From the NCBI RefSeq assembly GCF_021462825.1, contig NZ_JAKEEB010000029.1, forward strand, positions 25,037-89,036: a DNA stretch of 64,000 nt, read 5' to 3'. A program made the position numbers and the translations under genes. The notes beneath the pieces are model-generated. The model had not been told where the DNA came from and did not search any database. It saw nothing but the letters and a program-made list of their open reading frames with translations. The stretch is from Streptomyces glomeratus. GTDB lineage: Bacteria > Actinomycetota > Actinomycetes > Streptomycetales > Streptomycetaceae. This document shows, in pieces, positions 31,223-37,796 of the stretch. How positions within the stretch are numbered: position 1 is the first letter of the stretch; each line of letters begins with the position of its first letter.

Positions 31223-32140
31223 TCAGAGGTGCCGTGCCGCTCGTCCGAAGGCGCCGCGCAGCAGGGCACGGAAGGCGTCGGCCGCCGGTGCCGCCTCGCC
31301 GGTGCGGTACGCCACCGAGATCGTGCGGCGCAACGTGCCCGGTTCCAGCGGCCGTACCCCGAGCGGGGTCGCCGTGGTCCGGGCCACCATCTCCGGCACC
31401 ACGGCCACCCCGAGACCGGCACTGACGAGCGCGCACACCACGGCGTAACCCGGCGTCTCGACCAGCACCGCCGGGGTGGCCCCGGCCGCGGCGAGGGCGG
31501 CCTCCACACCCCGTCGTGCCGGGTGCCGCGGCGCCATGCTGATCAGCGGCTGCCCGGCGAGCTCGGACGGCGGCAGCCGCGACGCGTCCGCGGTGAGGAT
31601 GTGCCCGGGGCTCGTGACCAGGACCAGCTCCTCGACCAGCACGGGTTCCAGGGACACGGACGACGGCAGCGGTACGGGGTCGGCGGGCTCGTACGTGTGC
31701 GTGAGCGCCAGATCGATGTCGCCCGCCGCAACGGCGTGGGCCCCGGCCGGCGGGTCGTAGTCCGCGACCGCCAGTTCCACATCCGGGTAGGCCCGGTGGA
31801 ACGCGCTGAGCACCGGCGGCAGCAGATGGATGCCCGCGGTGGGAAAGGTGCCGAGCCGCAGGGTGCCGCCCGCGAGGCCCGCGAGCCGTGCCAGCTCGTG
31901 CCGGGCCCGCTCCAGCTCGTCCAGCACCCGCCGCGCCCGAACCACCAGCAGTTCACCGGCGCCCGTCAGCCGTGTCCCCCGCGGATGGCGCACCAGCAGT
32001 GCGGTGCCCGCCTCCCGCTCCAGCTTGGCCAGCTGCTGGGAGAGCGCGGGCGGCGTGTAGCCGAGGCGCTCGGCGGCCCGGGTGATCGAACCGGCCTCGG
32101 CGACCGCCACCAGCGCCGCCAGCCGCGTCGGGTCGTACAC
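31223..32140 (-). CDS. LysR family transcriptional regulator
   Basis: A 305-residue LysR regulator. The N-terminal winged HTH (RLAALVAVAEAGSITRAAERLGYTPPALSQQLAKLE) is followed by the periplasmic-binding-like effector domain from about residue 90 (GTLRLGTFPTAGIHLLPPVLSAFH, then LVSAGLGVAVVPEMVA). The GTG at 32140 has AGGGGGA upstream and gives the standard N-terminus. It is divergent from a LysE-family exporter, the textbook LysG-LysE arrangement, so it probably activates amino-acid export on binding an amino acid or analogue. A palindrome lies in the shared 109-bp gap. Confidence 0.92.
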   Translation of the reverse strand: MYDPTRLAALVAVAEAGSITRAAERLGYTPPALSQQLAKLEREAGTALLVRHPRGTRLTGAGELLVVRARRVLDELERARHELARLAGLAGGTLRLGTFPTAGIHLLPPVLSAFHRAYPDVELAVADYDPPAGAHAVAAGDIDLALTHTYEPADPVPLPSSVSLEPVLVEELVLVTSPGHILTADASRLPPSELAGQPLISMAPRHPARRGVEAALAAAGATPAVLVETPGYAVVCALVSAGLGVAVVPEMVARTTATPLGVRPLEPGTLRRTISVAYRTGEAAPAADAFRALLRGAFGRAARHL

Positions 32141-32193
32141 ACGTCCCCCTGCCTGTCCGGTCCGAACCAGCAGCCCAAAGAGATGCTTAAGGC

Positions 32194-32205
32194 TATCCCA
32201 GGATA
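32194..32205. promoter_or_regulatory. Palindrome in the LysR-LysE intergenic region
   Basis: TATCC-CA-GGATA, a 12-bp interrupted palindrome, lies between the divergent regulator and exporter genes and is AT-richer than its surroundings. It is a candidate half of a LysR recognition site. Confidence 0.4.
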
Positions 32206-32249
32206 TTCGACATACCTGCTGAGGGCTCGGGACCGGCAGGGTGGTCGGC

Positions 32250-32894
32250 ATGGACACTCAGCTGATCGCCTTCACCGGTGTCGCCGCGGGCATGGTCGCG
32301 ATGCCGGGCGCGGACTTCGCCGTCGTGGTACGCAACGCCCTGATCTCCCGGCGCGCCGGTGTCGCCTGTGCGCTGGGGATCGCGGGCGGGCTGCTGATCC
32401 ACACGACGCTGGCGGTCGCCGGAGTCGCCACGGTGCTGGTGACGGTGCCCGCGCTGTTCCGCGGGCTCCAGCTGCTCGGCGGTGCCTATGTGCTCTACCT
32501 GGGTGCACGGACGCTGCGGGGACTGCGCCGGGCAAAAGCCCCCGCCGTCGTCGAAGCCGCCGGGCACGGGGATCGCCCCGGGGCACAGGACGCGGGGCGG
32601 CCGCTGCGGCAGGGTTTCGTGACGAACGCGCTGAATCCGAAGGCGTCGCTGACCTTCCTGAGCCTGCTGCCGCAGTTCGTGCCCGCGGGCAGCCCGGCGA
32701 TGCCGCGGACCTTGGTGCTCGCCCTGATCGTCCTCGCGGTCTCCGTGGTGTGGTTCCCCACGGTCGCGCTGCTCGTCGACCGGCTGGGCCGGTGGCTGCG
32801 CCGCCCGGGGACCGCGCGGGCCCTGGAGGCGATCACCGGGGGCGCGCTGACCGGACTCGGTCTTCTGCTCGTTCTCGAGCCCGTCGTGAACTGA
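32250..32894 (+). CDS. LysE/RhtB family amino-acid exporter
   Basis: A 214-residue membrane protein with about six hydrophobic segments. The family pattern near the N-terminus is VAMPGADFAVVVRNALISRRAGVACALGIAGGLLIHT (GxxxG/PGP-type motif), and the LRQGFVTNALNPKASLTFLSLLPQF segment with Asn-Pro-Lys is diagnostic. It exports basic amino acids, threonine, homoserine lactone or related metabolites. The ATG at 32250 is preferred to an upstream GTG at 32241. It is divergent from a LysR regulator. Its last 62 nt overlap the 3' end of the converging membrane-protein gene. Confidence 0.92.
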   Translation: MDTQLIAFTGVAAGMVAMPGADFAVVVRNALISRRAGVACALGIAGGLLIHTTLAVAGVATVLVTVPALFRGLQLLGGAYVLYLGARTLRGLRRAKAPAVVEAAGHGDRPGAQDAGRPLRQGFVTNALNPKASLTFLSLLPQFVPAGSPAMPRTLVLALIVLAVSVVWFPTVALLVDRLGRWLRRPGTARALEAITGGALTGLGLLLVLEPVVN

Positions 32895-33369
32895 GGACCG
32901 CGCGCCGCACCAGCAGCGGCAGGATGTGCCACAGGCCCACGCACACCAGCAGCGTCGTCACCGCGGCGGTGATGCCGGCGGTACGGCCGAGGGACACGTC
33001 CACCACCAGCAGCACAGCGCCGGTGAACGCCAGCGACAGCACCACCATCCCGGTACCGGCCAGACGGGAGGAGATCCGCACGATGACGGGCTTGGCGTTC
33101 TGCTGGAAGAGCATCCGGTGCAGTGCGGCCGGCGCCGTGAACAGGGCCGCGGCCACCACGGCAAGCAGCAGGGTGACGACGTAGATGAGGCGCTGGCCCA
33201 TGTCGAGGGACGGAAAGCGCTGGGTGAACGCAAGGGTCAGCAGGAACGCGAAGAGGATCTGCACCCCGGTCTGGGTGACGCGCAGTTCCTGCAACAGCTC
33301 GGCGAAGTTGCGGTCGGCGCGCTCCAGCGGTGTCTCGTCCCGTGCCTGCGGGGGAGGTCGGTCGGCCAT
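32833..33369 (-). CDS. DUF6328-type integral membrane protein
   Basis: A 178-residue protein with an N-terminal soluble stretch (ERADRNFAELLQELRVTQTGVQILFAFLLTLAF is the conserved block) and four predicted membrane segments at about 40-58, 68-90, 106-128 and 135-155. It looks like the actinobacterial DUF6328 family of unknown function. The C-terminus is basic (SSRRARERAEDRVRSARPR). The ATG at 33369 starts the conserved region; the gene stands alone. It overlaps the tail of the converging lysE-like gene by 62 nt, so antisense effects at the 3' ends are possible. Confidence 0.75.
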   Translation of the reverse strand: MADRPPPQARDETPLERADRNFAELLQELRVTQTGVQILFAFLLTLAFTQRFPSLDMGQRLIYVVTLLLAVVAAALFTAPAALHRMLFQQNAKPVIVRISSRLAGTGMVVLSLAFTGAVLLVVDVSLGRTAGITAAVTTLLVCVGLWHILPLLVRRAVLSSRRARERAEDRVRSARPR

Positions 33370-33449
33370 GGTGAACGAGTAACCGCTGATGCGCTCTTCA
33401 CGCGCCCGGGGGGTGACGGCGCACCGGTGCCGCCACCCCGCCCGCCGGG

Positions 33450-33923
33450 TCAGCTCACCCGGCCGTACCAGACGCTCTTGGTCCAGATCTTCTCGAGCCG
33501 CACGACGGAGCCGGTTTTGGGGGAGTGCCAGATCTTTCCCTTCCCGGCGTAGATGCCGACGTGGTAGACGTTTCGACCCGAGTGGAAGAACACCAGGTCG
33601 CCCGCCTTGCGATGGGAGGCGGAGATGTGGTGCGTCTTGTTGTACTGAGCCGCTGCCGTACGGGGCAGGGCCTTGCCCGCCTTCTTGTACGCGTAGAGCG
33701 TGAGCCCGGAGCAGTCGAAGCGACGCGGCCCGGCGGCCCCCCACTTGTAGGGGGCCCCCTTCTTGGAGGCCGCGATCTGGAGCGCCTTCGTTGCCGGAGA
33801 CGCGGCCGCCGCGTCGGAGGCGACGCCGGGGACCACGATGCTGCCGCCGACGGCGGCGATGGTGAGGGCCGAGGCCGTGCCGGCCCGGGTCAGCAGCGAC
33901 GGGACACGATTGAGCGCAGTCAT
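33450..33923 (-). CDS. NlpC/P60 family secreted peptidoglycan hydrolase
   Basis: A 157-residue minimal NlpC/P60 enzyme. Residues 1-40 are an Ala-rich export signal ending near AAAA. The catalytic domain has the cysteine in RFDCSGLTLYAYKKAG and the histidines in VYHVGIYAGKGKIWHSP, enough for the Cys-His-His/polar triad of gamma-D-Glu-diamino-acid endopeptidases. There is no SH3, LysM or coiled-coil part. The ATG at 33923 lies directly behind a c-di-AMP riboswitch, as expected for Streptomyces cell-wall hydrolases, so expression should follow c-di-AMP and osmotic or developmental state. Confidence 0.92.
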   Translation of the reverse strand: MTALNRVPSLLTRAGTASALTIAAVGGSIVVPGVASDAAAASPATKALQIAASKKGAPYKWGAAGPRRFDCSGLTLYAYKKAGKALPRTAAAQYNKTHHISASHRKAGDLVFFHSGRNVYHVGIYAGKGKIWHSPKTGSVVRLEKIWTKSVWYGRVS

Positions 33924-33934
33924 GCGCAACCCTT

Positions 33935-34078
33935 CGTCAGCCGCCTGTGAAGGATGACCTGTCGGATTCGGGCTGGCGAAGTAGCCCGGCCGCTCGCGCG
34001 GCTTCACCCCAAGGACCGCCCGGATCTCTCCGGCGGCCCGCCTTGCTGGGTCCTCCACTCCTGCCGATCCACTCCTGT
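33935..34078 (-). promoter_or_regulatory. ydaO/yuaA-type c-di-AMP riboswitch
   Basis: Read on the minus strand the leader contains the class's conserved blocks in order: CAGGAGTGGAGGACCCA, then GGGGTGAAGCCGCG, a variable helix, CCCGAATCCGACAGG and finally the closing GCGGCTGACGAAGGG, ending about 11 nt before the NlpC/P60 ATG. This agrees with the leaders I recall from Streptomyces rpfA and NlpC genes. High c-di-AMP is expected to lower expression of the hydrolase. The exact ends are approximate. Confidence 0.85.
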
Positions 34079-34499
34079 CGACCGGTCGTCCGGGCGGCGG
34101 CAGGATTCGGCGTCCGCCCGGACCGCCCCGCCGCGGTGGCGGGGGCTTGTCGTCAGGAAGGGATCTTCACTCAGGCGTGTCGGAAAATCACAATGGAATC
34201 GGGGGTTTGTGGCATTACTCACCACTCACCCGTTCGGCTGGACACCCTTGTGCCCGTGGGCCGTTGGAGGGATCGACGAGGCTCGGACCTGCGGCGGAGC
34301 GCTTCCCTGCGCGTGGCCGACAAGCGCTTGGACCGGCTCTTCCGGGCTCCAGGGCGGAGCAGTGTCTACGCCGACCAGGGGTACGCCGTTTGGTCCGTTT
34401 CAACCCGGGTCCAGGCGCACCGACGACCGCGTGGTCCGTGCACGGTGGACGGCCGGACCGTGGTCAACTCCACACTGAAGACGCTCCGGTCACTGTCCG
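34079..34499. other. Gene-free interval
   Basis: About 420 bp upstream of the riboswitch and downstream of the small gene at 34.5-34.8 kb. It must contain the promoter for the NlpC/P60 transcript. Open frames here lack start signals and known folds, and I call no gene. There is no obvious repeat. Confidence 0.5.
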
Positions 34500-34805
34500 T
34501 CAGTCCGGTCCCGGGGGCACCGCGATCCGGGCCGTGCGGCGCTCGCCGTCGAGAACGCGCAGGGCCCGGGCCAGAGTGGTGCCGTGCAGTTCGTGCTCCC
34601 CGCGCTGGTGCATGACCGTCAGCGCGTCGCGCAGGGCCACCGCCTTGGCCGCCAGGGCCTGGGCGGCGCGCAGTCCGCGGTAGGTGTCCCCGGAGTGCAC
34701 CGGGTTGATGCGTCCGAGCAGATCGACGACATCGAGATAACGGTCGATCAGCTCGGCCTCGGCCCGGGTCAGCGCCGGCAGCGGGGGCAGTTCGGGCGGC
34801 AGCAT
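34500..34805 (-). CDS. Hypothetical protein downstream of clpP
   Basis: A 101-residue helical, charged protein I do not recognise (LTRAEAELIDRYLDVVDLLGRINP and AAQALAAKAVALRDALTVMHQRGE suggest long helices). It starts 7 nt after the clpP stop, with GAGGTGA lying inside the clpP end, so it is co-transcribed and probably functionally linked, perhaps as an adaptor or regulator of the protease. There is no signal or membrane segment. Coding confidence comes from its position, ribosome-binding site and codon use. Confidence 0.65.
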   Translation of the reverse strand: MLPPELPPLPALTRAEAELIDRYLDVVDLLGRINPVHSGDTYRGLRAAQALAAKAVALRDALTVMHQRGEHELHGTTLARALRVLDGERRTARIAVPPGPD

Positions 34806-34812
34806 CGGCGGC

Positions 34813-35448
34813 TCACCTCGCGTCGGATGCGGCGCGCGACGCCTTGCGGCTCGGGATGATGCCGTCGATCAGTCCGTACTCCACCGCGGCGGGCGCGTCG
34901 AGGATGGTGTCCCGCTCCATGTCGGCGGCGATCCGCTCCGGGCGCTGCCCCGTGTGGCGCACGAGCATCTCCTCCAGTCGCCCGCGGACGCGCATCAGTT
35001 CCTCGGCCTGGATCGCCAGATCACCGGCCTGCCCGTGAACGGGTTCCGGCAGGGACGGCTGGTGGATCAGTACGCGTGCTCCGGGCAGTGCGTACCGCTT
35101 GCCCGGTGTGCCCCCCGCCAGCAGCACGGCGGCCGCGGACGCCGCCTGGCCCAGGCAGACCGTCTCCACGTCGCAGCCGACGTACTGCATCGTGTCGTAG
35201 ACGGCCGTCATCGCGCTGAACGAGCCGCCCGGGGAGTTGATGTACAGCGAGATGTCGCGGTCCGGATCCAGGTACTCGAGATGCATGAACTGTGCCATCA
35301 CGTCGTTCGCCGAGGTGTCGTCCACCGGCGTCCCCAGGAACACGATCCGCTCGTCCAGCAGCTTCGCGTAGGGGTCGAGGGTCCGGTGCCCGTAGCCGGT
35401 CCGCTCGGTGAACTCGGGCAGCACATGACGTGCGGACGGTCGGTTCAT
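34813..35448 (-). CDS. clpP: ATP-dependent Clp protease proteolytic subunit
   Basis: A 211-residue ClpP. The catalytic Ser is in GQAASAAAVLL (about residue 104), His in RVLIHQPS (about 129) and Asp in DMERDTIL (about 180). The N-terminal hydrophobic-groove region (LLDERIVFLGTPVDD) is kept, so it should form a heptameric ring chamber. It is a stand-alone copy: no clpX, clpP partner or popR-type regulator is adjacent, unlike the clpP1P2 and clpP3P4 loci of Streptomyces. The ATG at 35448 has GAGGAGG. A perfect 7-bp inverted repeat sits 35-53 bp upstream as a likely operator. Confidence 0.93.
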   Translation of the reverse strand: MNRPSARHVLPEFTERTGYGHRTLDPYAKLLDERIVFLGTPVDDTSANDVMAQFMHLEYLDPDRDISLYINSPGGSFSAMTAVYDTMQYVGCDVETVCLGQAASAAAVLLAGGTPGKRYALPGARVLIHQPSLPEPVHGQAGDLAIQAEELMRVRGRLEEMLVRHTGQRPERIAADMERDTILDAPAAVEYGLIDGIIPSRKASRAASDAR

Positions 35449-35482
35449 GGCACGGCCTCCTCGGAATCGATCTCCTGTAGAA

Positions 35483-35501
35483 AATGTACAGGACGTACAT
35501 T
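35483..35501. promoter_or_regulatory. Inverted repeat operator upstream of clpP
   Basis: AATGTAC-N5-GTACATT is a perfect 7-bp inverted repeat in the region where the clpP core promoter must lie and in the gap shared with the divergent phd gene. It does not match the ClgR consensus (GTTCGC-N5-GCGAAC), so a different regulator is expected. Confidence 0.6.
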
Positions 35502-35603
35502 GTGAGGGGCGTGGTTGCACGCTGAGAGCGAAACCGGCGGGCAGCCGGACCGCGTGATCTTCGCCCCGGATGCCTGCACGTGCCTCGGTCTAAGCTGGAC
35601 CTC

Positions 35604-35879
35604 ATGGCCTACGAGATTCCGGTGACGCAAGCCAGGGCTGAGCTCGCCGATCTGATCAACCGCGTGGTGTACGGCGGCGAGCGTGTCGTCGTGACGCGGC
35701 ACGGAAAGCCTCTCGCCGCCCTGGTCTCCGCCGCCGACCTGGAGCGGCTCGCCGCACTGGACGCGGCGGAGGAGCAGGTGATCAGCTCGGTCTCCGGCGT
35801 CCGCGAGGTCCCCACGGTCCCGCGTGAGCGACACCGCTTCGGCATCACCGCGGAACACCGGGGGCCCAACGCCTCCTGA
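35604..35879 (+). CDS. Phd/YefM family antitoxin, no adjacent toxin
   Basis: A 91-residue protein with the Phd/YefM N-terminal fold (IPVTQARAELADLINRVVYGGERVVVTRHGKPLAALVSAADLERL, about 4-50), a dimeric DNA-binding module, and a short C-terminal arm. A -10-like TAAGCT ends 7 nt before the ATG, so it may be leaderless. No RelE, YoeB or Doc toxin follows; downstream is the broken end of an alpha/beta hydrolase read the other way. It may be an orphan antitoxin or regulator. It is divergent from clpP; Clp proteases degrade antitoxins in other systems, so a link is possible but not shown. Confidence 0.88.
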   Translation: MAYEIPVTQARAELADLINRVVYGGERVVVTRHGKPLAALVSAADLERLAALDAAEEQVISSVSGVREVPTVPRERHRFGITAEHRGPNAS

Positions 35880-35902
35880 CCACCGAGCACGCGAGCGGCC
35901 CC

Positions 35903-36785
35903 GCCCGGTGTCGCGCAGCATCACCACGGCCCGGAGGTCCGGCACCACGGCGCGCATCCGCTCTTCCACGTCCGGACCGGCGACGGTGACGTCGAGGTCC
36001 TTGTCCCCGCCGATGAACAGCGCCGGAGCGGTGACCCGGGCGCCGCCGAACGCCGCGGTCAGCGCCCGGTTGCGGTCCATGTCGCGGTACCAGTTGAGCG
36101 GGCCGGTGAAACCGATTACGGCGAACTCGGCGGCGTAGGCGGCGATGTCGTCCTCGCTCAGCCAGCCCGGTAGTTGCTCCGGCCCGCGGAACATGTCGAG
36201 GGGGTCGGCGCCCTCCCGCACCACGGGTACGAAGCCGGGGGCATCGCCGGAGAGCCCGTACACGAACCACCGGAAGGTCTTCGTCAGGTTCCTCTCCAGC
36301 AGGGGGTCGGCGACCCCGGGCTGCTGGAAGTGGTTCATCTGGAAGCCCTCGCCGATCGCGGCCCGCATCCGCTCCAGCGGCGGCCGGTGCGGGCGGGGCA
36401 GCATCGGGGAGCCGAGTGCGGCCACGCCGCGGACCAGGTCGGGCCGGAGCAGGGCGGTGTACCAGGCGACGGGGCCGCCCGAGTCGTGGACGGCGACGAC
36501 GGCCTGCCGCTCGCCGAGGGCCTCGACGAGCCCCACGGCGTCGCCGACGAGGTGCAGGATCGTGTACTCCTCGGTTGCCTCCGGGCGTGAGGTCCGGCCG
36601 TAGCCGCGCTGGTCGGGTGCCACCACGTGGTAGCCGGCCGCGGCCGGCGGCGCCATCTGGTGCCGCCAGTCGTAGGCCGTCTCGGGGAAGCCGTGCAGCA
36701 GCAGTACCAGCGGGCCGGTGCCGGCTTCGGTGAGGTGCACGCGCAGGCCGTTGGTCTCCACGAAGCGGCGGGTGATCTCGGTCAT
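35903..36785 (-). pseudogene. 3'-truncated alpha/beta hydrolase (epoxide hydrolase/dehalogenase type)
   Basis: The first 294 residues match an epoxide-hydrolase-like alpha/beta hydrolase: oxyanion HGFPETAYDW, nucleophile elbow AVHDSGGPVAW (Asp nucleophile), cap region, and acid FIGGDKDLDV. The expected final block with the catalytic histidine (a DTGHW-type motif then about 20 residues) is cut after DTG at about 35904. From there the frame runs on without similarity through the antisense of the phd gene to a stop at 35445. Without the histidine the enzyme should be inactive. The start at 36785 has a good GAAGGAGA. Either a true pseudogene made by recombination at this junction, or a gene expressing a 446-residue readthrough protein. 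Confidence 0.75.
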
Positions 36786-37166
36786 GACGCGGTCTCCTTC
36801 GGGATGCCGCCCGGCTCGTACGGGTCCGGTCGGCGCGGCCGGAGGGCGCGGCCGGAGGGCGCGGGCGGTCGGGGGTGTGGTGCGTCGAGGCCGATGCTCG
36901 TCCGGCAGCGATCCCGCAACGGGACGGGCCGACGCGACGAGCGCGTTGATCGACATGCCGGCCGAGCAGTCGACCCCGGCGCGTGACGGCGGCGAGGCCG
37001 GCGGCCGTCGCTGCCGGGCCCTGCCGGCCGTCCTGTGGATCACAGCCGGGTTAACGCGCTCGAAACGCGGTCCAACTAGCCTGCCCATCCACGCCACCAG
37101 GGACTTTGCCCTGTGGCTGAGGCAACCGGGCCCCGCACGGTCCGGAGCGAGGACGGTGAGTGGAAC
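36786..37166. other. Gene-free interval upstream of ureA
   Basis: About 380 bp between the truncated hydrolase start and ureA. It includes 2.8 copies of a 13-bp direct repeat (GGCGCGGCCGGAG, 36832-36868), GC-rich non-coding sequence, and the urease promoter with a GlnR-like box. Frames across it show no gene I can support. Confidence 0.6.
37051..37066 (+). promoter_or_regulatory. GlnR-type nitrogen-control box upstream of ureA
   Basis: TTAAC-N6-GAAAC fits the Streptomyces GlnR a-site/b-site spacing (gTnAC-n6-GaAAC) with one mismatch in the a-site. It lies about 100 bp upstream of the ureA GTG. Urease genes are established GlnR targets in Streptomyces coelicolor, which supports the match. Confidence 0.65.
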
Positions 37167-37469
37167 GTGCAACTGACCCCGCACGAGCAAGAGAGGCTCC
37201 TGATCCACGTGGCGGCCGACGTGGCCGAGAAGCGCCGGGCCCGTGGACTCAGGCTGAACCATCCCGAGGCGGTCGCACTCATCACGTCGCACATCCTCGA
37301 AGGCGCCCGGGACGGCCGTACGGTCGCCGAACTCATGGCTTCCGGACGCAAGCTGCTCACCCGGGACGACGTCATGGAGGGCATCCCGGAGATGATCCAC
37401 GACGTCCAGGTCGAGGCCACCTTTCCGGACGGCACCAAGCTCGTCACCGTCCACGACCCGATCGTCTGA
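37167..37469 (+). CDS. ureA: Urease subunit gamma
   Basis: A 100-residue UreA beginning MQLTPHEQERLLIHVAADVA from a GTG at 37167; the family N-terminus fixes the start although the frame is open further upstream. Conserved NHPEAVALI and DVMEGIPEMIHDVQVEATFPDGTKLVTVHDPI are present. It forms the (alpha-beta-gamma)3 urease with UreB and UreC. First gene of the ureABCFGD operon, behind a likely GlnR box; ureB starts 15 nt downstream. Confidence 0.96.
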   Translation: MQLTPHEQERLLIHVAADVAEKRRARGLRLNHPEAVALITSHILEGARDGRTVAELMASGRKLLTRDDVMEGIPEMIHDVQVEATFPDGTKLVTVHDPIV

Positions 37470-37484
37470 CGGGGAGCGTCCGCC

Positions 37485-37796
37485 ATGATTCCCGGAGAGA
37501 TCCTGTTCGCCAAGGAGCCCGTCGTCTGCAACGAAGGGCGCGAGGTCACCCGGCTGACCGTGCTCAACATCGCCGACCGGCCCGTCCAGGTCGGCTCCCA
37601 CTACCACTTCGCCGAGGCCAACCCGGGGCTGGACTTCGACCGCGCGGCCGCGCGCGGCAAGCGGCTGAACATCGCCGCCGGCACCGCCGTGCGCTTCGAA
37701 CCCGGCATTCCCGTCGACGTGGAACTCGTCCCGCTCACCGGTGCCCGTGTCGTGCCCGGCCTGCGCGGGGAGACCGGAGGTGCTCTCGATGCCTGA
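37485..37796 (+). CDS. ureB: Urease subunit beta
   Basis: A 103-residue UreB: MIPGEILF, NIADRPVQVGSHYHFAEANPGLDFDRAAARGKRLNI and the RFEPG segment are diagnostic. It completes the structural trimer of the nickel enzyme that hydrolyses urea to ammonia and carbamate. Its end overlaps the ureC start by 8 nt, indicating translational coupling. Confidence 0.96.
   Translation: MIPGEILFAKEPVVCNEGREVTRLTVLNIADRPVQVGSHYHFAEANPGLDFDRAAARGKRLNIAAGTAVRFEPGIPVDVELVPLTGARVVPGLRGETGGALDA

Noticed and set aside
33947..34615. Plus-strand frames in the NlpC/P60 upstream region
   Set aside because: They run antisense through the c-di-AMP riboswitch and have no recognisable protein or ribosome-binding site.
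35445..35903. C-terminal extension of the truncated hydrolase as a genuine domain
   Set aside because: It is purely the antisense of the phd gene and clpP promoter. Treated as readthrough beyond the break.
37113..37166. Upstream in-frame ATG for ureA
   Set aside because: UreA proteins start at MQLTPHE; the extra 18 residues have no counterpart in the family.
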